The notes below the pieces were generated by a model. The model was given only the letters and a program-made list of their open reading frames with translations, had not been told where the DNA came from and made no database searches. A program made the translations under genes and the position numbers. A stretch of DNA of 64,000 nucleotides from Novosphingobium aureum (lineage in GTDB: Bacteria > Pseudomonadota > Alphaproteobacteria > Sphingomonadales > Sphingomonadaceae): assembly GCF_015865035.1 (NCBI RefSeq), contig NZ_JADZGI010000001.1, positions 1,860,001 through 1,924,000 of the forward strand, in the 5' to 3' direction. Shown piece by piece: positions 8,625 through 15,938 of the stretch. Positions within the stretch are counted from its first letter, which is position 1; each line of letters begins with the position of its first letter.

Positions 8625-9197
8625 ATGCTGGAGGTGGATTGCGAGGCCATGGAGATGCACGACGAGGGCGCTAGCGAGGACGACCGGGAGCCGCAGGGGC
8701 TGCTGATCGTCTGGCATAGCCGGACGGGGGCCTCGCGGGCGCTGGCGCAGGCAGCGCATACGGGAGCGTTGGCAGCGCAGGGCTCGGAAGAGGCGCGGGC
8801 ATCGATGCGTCTCATCGAGGCCGCCGAGGTGGCCCCTGCCGACCTGCTTGGCGCGCGCGGCTACATCTTTGCCTGTCCGGAAAACCTCGCGAGCATGAGC
8901 GGGGCGATGAAGGAGATGTTCGATCGCTGCTATTATCCCGTCCTTGGACGTATCGAGGGCAGGGCCTATGCGACCGTGATCGCGGCGGGTTCCGATGGCA
9001 GCGGCGCGCAGGCGCAGATCGACCGTATCGTCACCGGATGGCGATTGCGGCGCGTGGCAGAACCGATGATCGTCAATCTCGAGGCGCAGACCCCCGAGGC
9101 CATCCTTGCGCCCAAGACCGTGCCGGATAAGCGCCTCGCACAGTGCCGTGAACTGGGCGAGGCGCTGGCCGAGGGGCTTTCCATGGGTGTGTTCTGA
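8625..9197 (+). CDS. Flavodoxin-like / NAD(P)H-dependent reductase fold protein
   Basis: A protein of up to 190 residues with a flavodoxin fold. LLIVWHSRTGASRALA matches the FMN phosphate-binding loop. It is followed by YIFACPENLASMSGAMKEMFDRCYYP, the segment typical of this family that covers the flavin. It is probably an FMN-dependent oxidoreductase or electron carrier of unknown partner. The start is uncertain: ATG 8625, GTG 8634 and ATG 8649 are in frame, and a GGAGG at 8630-8634 favours the ATG at 8649, though with long spacing. The first about 25 residues are acidic and outside the fold. Confidence 0.75.
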   Translation: MLEVDCEAMEMHDEGASEDDREPQGLLIVWHSRTGASRALAQAAHTGALAAQGSEEARASMRLIEAAEVAPADLLGARGYIFACPENLASMSGAMKEMFDRCYYPVLGRIEGRAYATVIAAGSDGSGAQAQIDRIVTGWRLRRVAEPMIVNLEAQTPEAILAPKTVPDKRLAQCRELGEALAEGLSMGVF

Positions 9198-9270
9198 GCT
9201 GCGGGCAAACTTGTAGGATGAACATAAAGAGACTGGACGTTTTCCTGCGACTCGTGCCTAGTGCTTCGTC

Positions 9271-10062
9271 ATGAGTTCCAGCGACACTCAGGAGCCCCGG
9301 CCCGGGGATCTGCAGGCTTCCTGCAAGGCCGGGACCGGCTTTGCCCTGTTCTTCGCGCCGGGGTCGCGCCCTGATCAGGCGACAGTGCTGCAGCTGTTCG
9401 AGACGCTCGAATTCACCGCACTTACCGCCCAGCCCGGGCATTGCCCTCCGGCGGACGAGGGCTGGCTGGAAATCCTTGCGAGCGGGCTCACTTTCGATCT
9501 GACCGGGCTGGCGCCGACAAGCGTCGATGCGGTGCCGCTCGCGGGGCAGGACTATGGCTTCGCGCCCGGCAAGAGGCCGCAAGGCGCGCTCGAGGCAGTC
9601 ATGCTCGTACCCTCGGTGCACATCGCGGCAGGCATCGCGCTGCCGCCGGTATTTCGCTCGATGGCCAGCCTCGCGGCCAACCTGGCCGAGGCGCTCGGGG
9701 CAATCGCGATAGGCTGGAAAAGCGCCGGGACGCTGATCGAGCCAGCCTTCTTCGCCCGCGCGGTCTACAACTGGCTGGGAGGCGGCGCCTTTCCGGCGCT
9801 TGGGCTGACCGCGCTGGTTCCGGGGGGCGAAGGTGCCGTTACGACGAGCGGGCTCACCTTCTTCACCGGACGCGAGGCAAGCATCGAGCGCCGCGCAGGC
9901 GAACGCGATCAGGCGCTTCTTAAGTTCTCGATAAGGATAATCGATTACCTCGTTGCCGAGGGCGCATTCACCGAACCGCGCGAGGTGACGATCGGCGACG
10001 AGCGGGTGGTCATCGAGCCCTCGCGGGTCGGCAAGCAAACATGGATCTGGCGTAGCGGATGA
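9271..10062 (+). CDS. Unknown protein (263 aa) coupled to AHH nuclease gene
   Basis: A 263-residue soluble protein with no recognised catalytic motif. It shows a pattern seen in DUF4261-like proteins: a variable first half, a hydrophobic segment (LEAVMLVPSVHIAAG), then IGWKSAGTLIEPAFFARAV, LGLTALV and a C-terminal LTFFTGRE region. There is no signal peptide. The stop codon overlaps the next gene's ATG (ATGA), implying translational coupling. The assignment to DUF4261 is tentative. Because it lies directly before a nuclease-like gene it could be a partner or control protein; nothing in its sequence proves this. Confidence 0.65.
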   Translation: MSSSDTQEPRPGDLQASCKAGTGFALFFAPGSRPDQATVLQLFETLEFTALTAQPGHCPPADEGWLEILASGLTFDLTGLAPTSVDAVPLAGQDYGFAPGKRPQGALEAVMLVPSVHIAAGIALPPVFRSMASLAANLAEALGAIAIGWKSAGTLIEPAFFARAVYNWLGGGAFPALGLTALVPGGEGAVTTSGLTFFTGREASIERRAGERDQALLKFSIRIIDYLVAEGAFTEPREVTIGDERVVIEPSRVGKQTWIWRSG

Positions 10063-10610
10063 GGCAGGCGGGCACGGACAGACGATTTCTTCCCTTCCGT
10101 GCCGTCAATGCCAAGCACCGCCCCGGGCACGATCCCGGGCTGCAACGCCATCACCTGCTACCCCGCCAGCTGCTCGGCAAGGCCTGCTTTGTAGCGCTCT
10201 TCGAGGAGCTCGCCGACCGGCGCCAGCGCTTCGAGGATTTCCGCGAGAACGGGCTTCTCCTGCCCTGCAACGAAGCGGCCGCGATGCGGCTTGCACTTCC
10301 CATGCACCGGGGCCCGCATCGCCGCTACAGCGAGCTGGTGATCGAGCGCGTCGGCCAGATCGAGGCGCATTGGGCGCGCAGCCGTGCCACGGTGCCCGAG
10401 CGGGCCGCAAGCGATGCCTCGATGCGGCTTGCGCTTCTGCAGCGCGCCCTGCGGCGCTATCTGCTGGAAGGGCGCGGACAGCGCGCGGTGCTCAATCGCC
10501 ACGACGTGCCGAGGCGCGAGGCCGACTTTGCCGAACTCGACGCGATGGTCGAGGGCTTGTGGACGGCGAGTGGTATGGAGTCGGGCGGCGGTTTCCTGAA
10601 GGCGGCCTGA
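10059..10610 (+). CDS. AHH-type (HNH/EndoVII superfamily) nuclease-like protein
   Basis: A 183-residue protein. The segment QRHHLLPRQLL, followed by FEDFRENGLLLPCNEAAAMR and MHRGPHRRYSELV, matches the AHH nuclease pattern: a His pair at the metal site, an NG-x-x-LP strand and a later HRGPH. Such domains usually form the toxic tip of larger secreted polymorphic toxins, but here it stands alone without signal peptide or delivery domain. The ATG overlaps the stop of the upstream unknown gene by 4 bases. Nuclease activity is inferred from motif resemblance. Confidence 0.7.
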   Translation: MRQAGTDRRFLPFRAVNAKHRPGHDPGLQRHHLLPRQLLGKACFVALFEELADRRQRFEDFRENGLLLPCNEAAAMRLALPMHRGPHRRYSELVIERVGQIEAHWARSRATVPERAASDASMRLALLQRALRRYLLEGRGQRAVLNRHDVPRREADFAELDAMVEGLWTASGMESGGGFLKAA

Positions 10611-10617
10611 GCCGGGC

Positions 10618-11568
10618 TCAGCCGAACCCGGCGCTGCGGGCGAGGTCCTGTTTTGCGGCCAGATACTGGCGCTCGAGCCTGTCGACCCTTGCGGCCACGC
10701 TCTGGACCGCATCGATAGCGCCGATGCCTTGTCCTGCGCCCCAGATGTCCTTCCATGCTTTGGCCGCGGAACTGCCGCCCGAGCCGAAGTCCATCGCGCT
10801 CTTGTCGCCCTCGGGCAGGTTGTCGGGATCGAGGCCTGCCGCGGTGATCGAGGCGCGCAGGTAATTGCCGTGAACGCCGGTGAACAGGTTCGAGTTGACG
10901 ATGTCGGCAGCGTGCCCCTCGACGATCGCCTGCTTGTAGGCGTCAATCGCGTTCGCCTCGTCAGTGGCGATCCAGGGCGTCCCGACATAGGCGAAATCCG
11001 CGCCCATCGCCTGCGCGGCGAGGATCGAGCGACCGTGGGCGATCGAGCCGGACAGGGCGAGGGGGCCTTCGAACCAGGCGCGGATTTCCTGCACCAGCGC
11101 GAAGGGCGACTGGACACCGGCATGACCACCGGCACCGGCTGCGACCGCGATCAGTCCGTCTGCACCCTTCTCGACGGCCTTGCGGGCGAAGCGGTCGTCG
11201 ATGACGTCGTGCATCACCTTGCCGCCCCAGCCGTGCACGGCATCGTTGACCTCGGTATTGGCGCCGAGCGAGGTGATGACGAGCGGCACCTTCCACTTCT
11301 CGAGCAGCGCGAGGTCTTCGTGCAGGCGCGAGTTGGTCTTGTGGACGATGAGGTTGACCGCGAAGGGAACCGCGCTGCCCGCCGTTTCCTCCGCGATGCG
11401 CGCCAGCCATTCGTCAAGCTGGCTTGCGGGACGCGCATTGAGGGCGGGAAAGCTGCCGAGAATACCGGCCTTGACCTGCGCAATCACGAGCTCCGGGCCC
11501 GAAACGATGAACATCGGGGCGGCAATCACCGGCAGTCTCAGCGACCGGAGCAGATCGTTTGCGAACAT
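10618..11568 (-). CDS. Nitronate monooxygenase family protein
   Basis: A 316-residue FMN-dependent TIM-barrel protein of the nitronate monooxygenase (2-nitropropane dioxygenase) family. Characteristic parts are LPVIAAPMFIVSGPELVIA at the N-terminus, DGLIAVAAGAGGHAG and the phosphate-binding LALSGSIAHGRSILAAQAMGADFAYVGT. The length is standard. The family oxidises alkyl nitronates to carbonyl compounds; some members act as enoyl reductases, so the substrate is open. It is monocistronic, convergent with the AHH gene. Confidence 0.9.
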   Translation of the reverse strand: MFANDLLRSLRLPVIAAPMFIVSGPELVIAQVKAGILGSFPALNARPASQLDEWLARIAEETAGSAVPFAVNLIVHKTNSRLHEDLALLEKWKVPLVITSLGANTEVNDAVHGWGGKVMHDVIDDRFARKAVEKGADGLIAVAAGAGGHAGVQSPFALVQEIRAWFEGPLALSGSIAHGRSILAAQAMGADFAYVGTPWIATDEANAIDAYKQAIVEGHAADIVNSNLFTGVHGNYLRASITAAGLDPDNLPEGDKSAMDFGSGGSSAAKAWKDIWGAGQGIGAIDAVQSVAARVDRLERQYLAAKQDLARSAGFG

Positions 11569-11671
11569 CTCTCAACCCATGAACAGTTATGCTTGGCCAA
11601 GGGCATAGGCAGGGCGCGGCGACCTGTCGAGGTCCGAGGGTACTCCAGCGCGCGGGCGTCGTGCAAAAGCA

Positions 11672-11701
11672 AAGGGCCACCCGCTCGCGCGGACGGCCCT
11701 T
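11672..11701 (-). terminator. Intrinsic terminator of leuA
   Basis: A hairpin with arms AAGGGCC and GGCCCTT lies 38 bases after the leuA stop on the minus strand. It is followed by TTGCTTTTGC, a T-rich tail. The inner region (CCGCTCGCGCGG on plus) can extend the stem. Confidence 0.7.
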
Positions 11702-11738
11702 CACGAAGTCGTGGCGATCGGTGTGATCGCTGCCGGTG

Positions 11739-13409
11739 TCAGGCGAGCGCGTTGGCCGCGCTGAGGACCGCACGCACGCTGGCAGTCGCCACGTCCTCGT
11801 CGATGCCCACGCCCCAGATGACCTGGCCAGCGGGGGTGACGCATTCGACGTAGGCGGCGGCGCGGGCGTTCGAGTCCTTGCCCATCGAGTGCTCGGCGTA
11901 GTCGCGCACGTCGATGGAGAGGCCGAAGCTCTCGGCCAGCGTGGCGACGACCGAGGAGATGAGGCCCTTGCCACGGCCCGAGACGCTCTGTTCCTTGCCG
12001 TCGACGCCGATCTTGCCGGCGAAAACGCGGCTGCCGTCTGCGCTGCGCGCCTCGTCCCAGTCGATCAGCTGGAAACGCTGGGGCGCATCGAGGCGATAGG
12101 CCTTGCGGAACACGTCCCAGATATCGCCGGCCTGCAGCTCGCGGCCGAGCTGGTCGGCCAGCTCCTGCACGTGCTTGGAGAAGTGCGCCTGCATGCGCTT
12201 GGGCAGCTTGAGGCCCTGGTCCTGCTCGATCACCCAGGCAAAGCCACCCTTGCCCGACTGCGAGTTGACGCGGATCACCGCCTCGTAGTCGCGGCCAAGG
12301 TCAGCCGGGTCGATCGGCAGATAGGGCACCGACCACATCTGGTCGTTGCGCTTCTCCTGCGCGGCGAAGCCCTTCTTGATAGCGTCCTGATGCGAGCCCG
12401 AGAAGGCGGTGAAGACCAGTTCGCCGCCATAGGGATGGCGTTCGGCGACCTTGAGCTGGTTGCAGTATTCTACCGTCTGGATGACCTTGTCGATGTCCGA
12501 GAAGTCCAGCTCGGGGTCGACGCCCTGCGTGTACATGTTGAGCGCGACGGTGACGAGGCAGCAGTTGCCGGTGCGCTCGCCGTTGCCGAACAGGCAGCCC
12601 TCGACGCGGTCCGCGCCGGCCATCAGGCCAAGCTCGGCAGCAGCAACGCCGGTGCCCCGGTCGTTGTGCGTGTGCAGCGAGATCACCGCGCTCTCGCGGT
12701 TGGGCAGGTTGCGGCAGAAGTACTCGATCTGGTCGGCATAGATGTTGGGCGTCGCCGCCTCGACCGTTGCCGGCAGGTTGAGGATGATCGGGTGCTCGGG
12801 CGTGGGCTGGAGGATATCCATCACCGCCTCGCAGCATTCGATAGAGAAATCGAGCTCTGCGGTCGAGAAGGTCTCGGGGCTGTACTCGAAGTGCCACTTG
12901 GTCTGCGGGTACTTGGCGGCCTGATCACGCAGGATCTTCGCGCCGTTCTCGGCGATCTGGCGCACTTCGGCGCGCTCCATGCCGAAGACCACCTCGCGCC
13001 ACAGCGGCGAGACGGCATTATAGAGGTGAACGATCGCGCCGTGCGCGCCTGCGAGGCTCTCGAACGACTTCTCAATCAGGTCCTGACGCGACTGAGTCAG
13101 CACCTGCACGAGGACGTCCTCGGGGATGCGGTCGTTGTCGACGAGGCCTCGGATGAAGTCGTACTCGGTCGCGCCCGCGCTCGGGAAACCAACCTCGATT
13201 TCCTTGAGGCCGACTTCGACCAGCAGGTCGAAGAAGCGGGTCTTCTTCTCCGCGCCCATGGGATCGATGAGCGCCTGGTTGCCGTCGCGCAGGTCGGTGG
13301 AGAGCCAGCGCGGTGCCTTGGTGATCACCTGCGAGGGCCACTGGCGATCGGGCAAGGCGATCTGCGGGAAGCTTCGGTACTTTACCGAGGGGTCTTTGAG
13401 CATGGTCAT
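11739..13409 (-). CDS. leuA: 2-isopropylmalate synthase
   Basis: A 556-residue LeuA of the longer type 2 form. It catalyses the first committed step of leucine synthesis from acetyl-CoA and 2-oxoisovalerate. The catalytic domain begins with STDLRDGNQALIDPM (metal-binding Asp, substrate Arg), and contains ISLHTHNDRGTG with the metal-binding His pair. The C-terminal allosteric domain, RVFAGKIGVDGKEQSVSGRGKG onward, is where leucine feedback would act. The ATG at 13409 or the second ATG at 13403 may be used. A leucine-rich leader peptide and a hairpin with a T-run lie upstream, indicating attenuation control. Confidence 0.96.
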   Translation of the reverse strand: MTMLKDPSVKYRSFPQIALPDRQWPSQVITKAPRWLSTDLRDGNQALIDPMGAEKKTRFFDLLVEVGLKEIEVGFPSAGATEYDFIRGLVDNDRIPEDVLVQVLTQSRQDLIEKSFESLAGAHGAIVHLYNAVSPLWREVVFGMERAEVRQIAENGAKILRDQAAKYPQTKWHFEYSPETFSTAELDFSIECCEAVMDILQPTPEHPIILNLPATVEAATPNIYADQIEYFCRNLPNRESAVISLHTHNDRGTGVAAAELGLMAGADRVEGCLFGNGERTGNCCLVTVALNMYTQGVDPELDFSDIDKVIQTVEYCNQLKVAERHPYGGELVFTAFSGSHQDAIKKGFAAQEKRNDQMWSVPYLPIDPADLGRDYEAVIRVNSQSGKGGFAWVIEQDQGLKLPKRMQAHFSKHVQELADQLGRELQAGDIWDVFRKAYRLDAPQRFQLIDWDEARSADGSRVFAGKIGVDGKEQSVSGRGKGLISSVVATLAESFGLSIDVRDYAEHSMGKDSNARAAAYVECVTPAGQVIWGVGIDEDVATASVRAVLSAANALA

Positions 13410-13425
13410 TTCTGTGTTCGTCCGG

Positions 13426-13454
13426 AAAAATCGCTTCGACTGCGCGGGTCGCGA
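13426..13454 (-). terminator. Attenuator hairpin before leuA
   Basis: On the minus strand TCGCGAC pairs with GTCGAAGCGA, leaving a two-base bulge, and is followed directly by TTTTT. It ends 16 bases before the leuA ATG and lies downstream of a leucine-rich leader peptide, so it fits the terminator arm of a leu attenuator. A competing helix can form between 13548-13558 and 13507-13517 (11 pairs, one G-U). Confidence 0.6.
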
Positions 13455-13545
13455 GATGTCACACGAAAGATCGTCGGTGCTTCGCGTCGCTGCTGCTTAT
13501 CGGGTCCCCTTGAGCGTCGCGCGCGTCACCGGGACAGCACGCAGG

Positions 13546-13596
13546 TCACGCCCAAGGGCGCGTAAGTCGCAGAAGAAGGTCGAGACGAAGAGTCAT
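13546..13596 (-). CDS. leuL: leu operon leader peptide
   Basis: A 16-codon open frame encodes MTLRLDLLLRLTRPWA, with six leucines, three of them consecutive. It lies 136 bases upstream of leuA on the same strand. The 3' part of the peptide frame (codons RPWA-stop) forms one arm of an 11-bp helix with 13507-13517. A hairpin followed by T5 comes just before leuA. This is the arrangement of ribosome-mediated attenuation: slow translation of the Leu codons when leucine is scarce would let transcription continue. The frame is seen directly; the regulation is inferred. Confidence 0.72.
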   Translation of the reverse strand: MTLRLDLLLRLTRPWA

Positions 13597-13696
13597 GCCG
13601 GAGCCTATGGGCACTGGAGCACGCGATGTAAAGACCAAAGCACGTGCGAAGGATGCAAATGGCAAGTCGCGTGGCGCGCGAGCGATCAGCTGCGCC

Positions 13697-14053
13697 TCAT
13701 CCGCACTTGAAACCGGTAACGATGTTGTCCTTGTCTACCATGACGTTGAGACGGTCGGGGCGATAATCCATCGTCGCCACCGAGCCGGGCGCGAGTACGC
13801 GGATGGCCTTGTCGCCGCGCCAGTCCCTGAGGCGCGTCATCATCGCCTCGTCGGCCTTGCGACCGATGTAGCTGCCAAGCATCTGGTCGCCGCAGACGGG
13901 CTCCATCGAAGGATTTTCGGGCATAGCGGGTCCCTGTGCCACGGTCTCCCCGGTAGCGGTGGTCGTGCAGCCGGCGAGGGCGCAGGCGGCACCCGTCAGC
14001 AGGAGGGCCATGCGTGCGCTTGCGCGAAGGCCGGTGGTGCTGAGGCGGTTCAT
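13697..14053 (-). CDS. Lipoprotein with I78-type peptidase inhibitor domain
   Basis: A 118-residue protein with a lipoprotein signal ending in the lipobox LAGC (Cys 29). The C-terminal part matches the I78 inhibitor family: CGDQMLGSYIG, then IRVLAPGSVATMDYRPDRLNVMVD and a closing FKCG that pairs with the first Cys. Family members inhibit serine peptidases in the periplasm. The target here is unknown. It lies between ilvC and the leu leader on the same strand, with hairpins separating it from ilvC, so it is probably expressed separately. Confidence 0.85.
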   Translation of the reverse strand: MNRLSTTGLRASARMALLLTGAACALAGCTTTATGETVAQGPAMPENPSMEPVCGDQMLGSYIGRKADEAMMTRLRDWRGDKAIRVLAPGSVATMDYRPDRLNVMVDKDNIVTGFKCG

Positions 14054-14155
14054 GGCAGGCTCCCGAGTTTGCCGCTGGCCGGTATCGACCAGTACGGGGA
14101 ATGTAAGCCCCGGCAGCGGTTACGCAATAGTGCTTGGTCTGGCCCGCGAACGCAC

Positions 14156-14189
14156 GAGGCCCGGTCACGCTGGTGCATGACCGGGCCTC
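14156..14189. terminator. 12-bp perfect hairpin between ilvC and the I78 gene
   Basis: GAGGCCCGGTCA and TGACCGGGCCTC form a perfect 12-bp stem with a 10-base loop. There is no T-run on either side, so it is terminator-like or a transcript-stabilising structure at the end of the ilvC message. Confidence 0.5.
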
Positions 14190-14210
14190 GCCGTGCTGTC
14201 GCTCGAAGCG

Positions 14211-14242
14211 GGCCGGGTGCGCCTGACTGCGGCTACCCGGCC
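14211..14242 (-). terminator. Hairpin directly after ilvC
   Basis: GGCCGGGT and ACCCGGCC pair across a 16-base loop starting 14 bases past the ilvC stop. There is no T-run. Together with the next hairpin it probably marks the 3' end of the ilv transcript. Confidence 0.4.
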
Positions 14243-14255
14243 TGCCTGATGGCGA

Positions 14256-15275
14256 TCAGTTCTTGGTCTTGTCGACGAGCGCGTTGGCGCCGATCCAGGG
14301 CATCATCGCACGCAGCTTGGCGCCGGTTTCCTCGATCGGGTGGCGCTTTGCGGCAATGCGCGAAGCCTTGAGCTCGGGCTGGCCGGCGCGGTTGTCGAGC
14401 ACGAAGTCCTTCACGAAGCGGCCGGCCTGGATGTCGGCGAGGACGCGCTTCATTTCCTTCTTGGTCTCTTCGGTGATGATGCGCGGACCGGTCTTGATGT
14501 CGCCGTATTCGGCGGTGTTCGAGATCGAGTAGCGCATGTTGGCGATGCCGCCCTCATACATCAGGTCGACGATCAGCTTGAGCTCGTGGAGGCACTCGAA
14601 GTAGGCCATCTCGGGAGCGTAGCCAGCCTCGACCAGCGTCTCGAAGCCAGCCTGGACGAGGGCGGTGGTGCCGCCGCAGAGCACGGCCTGCTCGCCGAAC
14701 AGGTCGGTTTCGCATTCCTCGCGGAAGTTGGTCTCGATGATGCCCGAGCGGCCGCCACCGACGCCCGAAGCGTAGGCAAGCGCGATGTCGTGGGCGTTGC
14801 CGGTCACGTCCTGGTGGATCGCGACGAGGCAGGGCACGCCGCCGCCACGCTGGTATTCGCCGCGAACGGTGTGACCCGGGCCCTTGGGAGCGATCATGAT
14901 GACGTCGATGTCGTCACGAGCCTCGATCAGGCCGAAGTGGATGTTGAGGCCGTGCGCGAAGGCGAGCGCGGCGCCCGGCTTCATGTTGGCGTGCAGGTCG
15001 GCGGCGTAGATCGCGGCCTGGTGCTCGTCGGGAGCGAGGATCATGAGAACGTCGGCCCATGCGGCGGCATCGGCGTTGGTCATGACCTTGAAGCCTGCGC
15101 CCTCGGCCTTCTTCGCGGTGGCCGAACCCTCGCGAAGGGCGATGGCGACTTCCTTCACGCCCGAATCGCGCAGGTTCTGGGCATGGGCGTGGCCCTGGCT
15201 GCCGTAACCCAGGATCGCGATCTTCTTTTCGGTGATCAGGTTGATGTCGCAATCGGCGTCGTAATAGACTTTCAT
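14256..15275 (-). CDS. ilvC: Ketol-acid reductoisomerase
   Basis: A 339-residue class I ketol-acid reductoisomerase, the second step of valine and isoleucine synthesis (NADPH-dependent isomeroreduction of acetohydroxy acids). The Rossmann motif AILGYGSQGHAHAQNLRDSG is near residue 20. The C-terminal knotted domain holds the Mg ligands (DLFGEQAVLCGG, ECLHELKLIVDLMYEGG). The ATG at 15275, giving MKVYYDADCD, is the family start and has GGAG 8 nt before it; an ATG two codons earlier is less likely. It follows ilvN by 116 bases on the same strand. Confidence 0.97.
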   Translation of the reverse strand: MKVYYDADCDINLITEKKIAILGYGSQGHAHAQNLRDSGVKEVAIALREGSATAKKAEGAGFKVMTNADAAAWADVLMILAPDEHQAAIYAADLHANMKPGAALAFAHGLNIHFGLIEARDDIDVIMIAPKGPGHTVRGEYQRGGGVPCLVAIHQDVTGNAHDIALAYASGVGGGRSGIIETNFREECETDLFGEQAVLCGGTTALVQAGFETLVEAGYAPEMAYFECLHELKLIVDLMYEGGIANMRYSISNTAEYGDIKTGPRIITEETKKEMKRVLADIQAGRFVKDFVLDNRAGQPELKASRIAAKRHPIEETGAKLRAMMPWIGANALVDKTKN

Positions 15276-15391
15276 TCTCATTCTCCGTCGTCCCGGCGCG
15301 TGCCGGGTGCATTGTCGATCAAGCGCATCGCCGCTCGGGCCGGGGTCCTAGCTCGCGCAAGGACGAAGCGCATCGGGTTTCTAGAGTTTCT

Positions 15392-15910
15392 TCAGGCTTC
15401 CTCGGCTCCGCGGATCATGCCCACGATGCCGGTGCGGCCGACTTCGACGAGGCCCAACTCGCGCATGATCGCGACGAAGCTGTCGATCTTCTCGGGCGCG
15501 CCGGTAAGCTCGAAGATGAAGCTCGAGGTCGTGGTGTCGATCGCCTTGGCGCGGAACACGTCGGCGACGCGCAACGCCTCGACCCGCTTTTCGCCCACGC
15601 CCGCCACCTTGATCAGCGCCAGCTCGCGCTGCACGTAGGGGCCGATCTCGGTGAGGTCGACGACCTTGTGCACCGGCACGAGGCGTTCCAGCTGGGCGTG
15701 GATCTGGTCGATCTGCGAGGGCGGGCCGTGAGTCACGATGGTGATCCGGCTCACCGCGTGGTTCTCGGTGATGTCGGCCACGGTGAGGCTGTCGATGTTG
15801 TAGCCGCGCGCGGTGAACAAACCTGCGATCTTGGCGAGGATACCGGCCTCGTTGTCGACCGTCACGGTCAGGACGTGCCGTTCCTCGGCTTCTTGCTTGA
15901 TGTGCATCAT
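15392..15910 (-). CDS. ilvN: Acetolactate synthase small (regulatory) subunit
   Basis: A 172-residue regulatory subunit of acetohydroxyacid synthase. The N-terminal ACT domain reads HVLTVTVDNEAGILAKIAGLFTARGYNIDSLTV, the valine-binding region. The second domain holds LIKVAGVGEKRVEALRVADVFRAKAID. The start at 15910 (MMHIKQEAEE) was chosen because it begins just before the ACT domain and follows the ilvB stop by 28 bases; a longer frame would overlap ilvB. It partners ilvB next door and confers feedback inhibition. Confidence 0.95.
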   Translation of the reverse strand: MMHIKQEAEERHVLTVTVDNEAGILAKIAGLFTARGYNIDSLTVADITENHAVSRITIVTHGPPSQIDQIHAQLERLVPVHKVVDLTEIGPYVQRELALIKVAGVGEKRVEALRVADVFRAKAIDTTTSSFIFELTGAPEKIDSFVAIMRELGLVEVGRTGIVGMIRGAEEA

Positions 15911-15938
15911 CGGTAAGAATTCCTGGTTCGGGACGGGC

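Noticed and set aside
6699..9197. An 832-codon plus-strand frame antisense to recJ, joined to the flavodoxin-like protein
   Set aside because: Only the final about 190 codons encode a protein family; the upstream part is the reverse of recJ.
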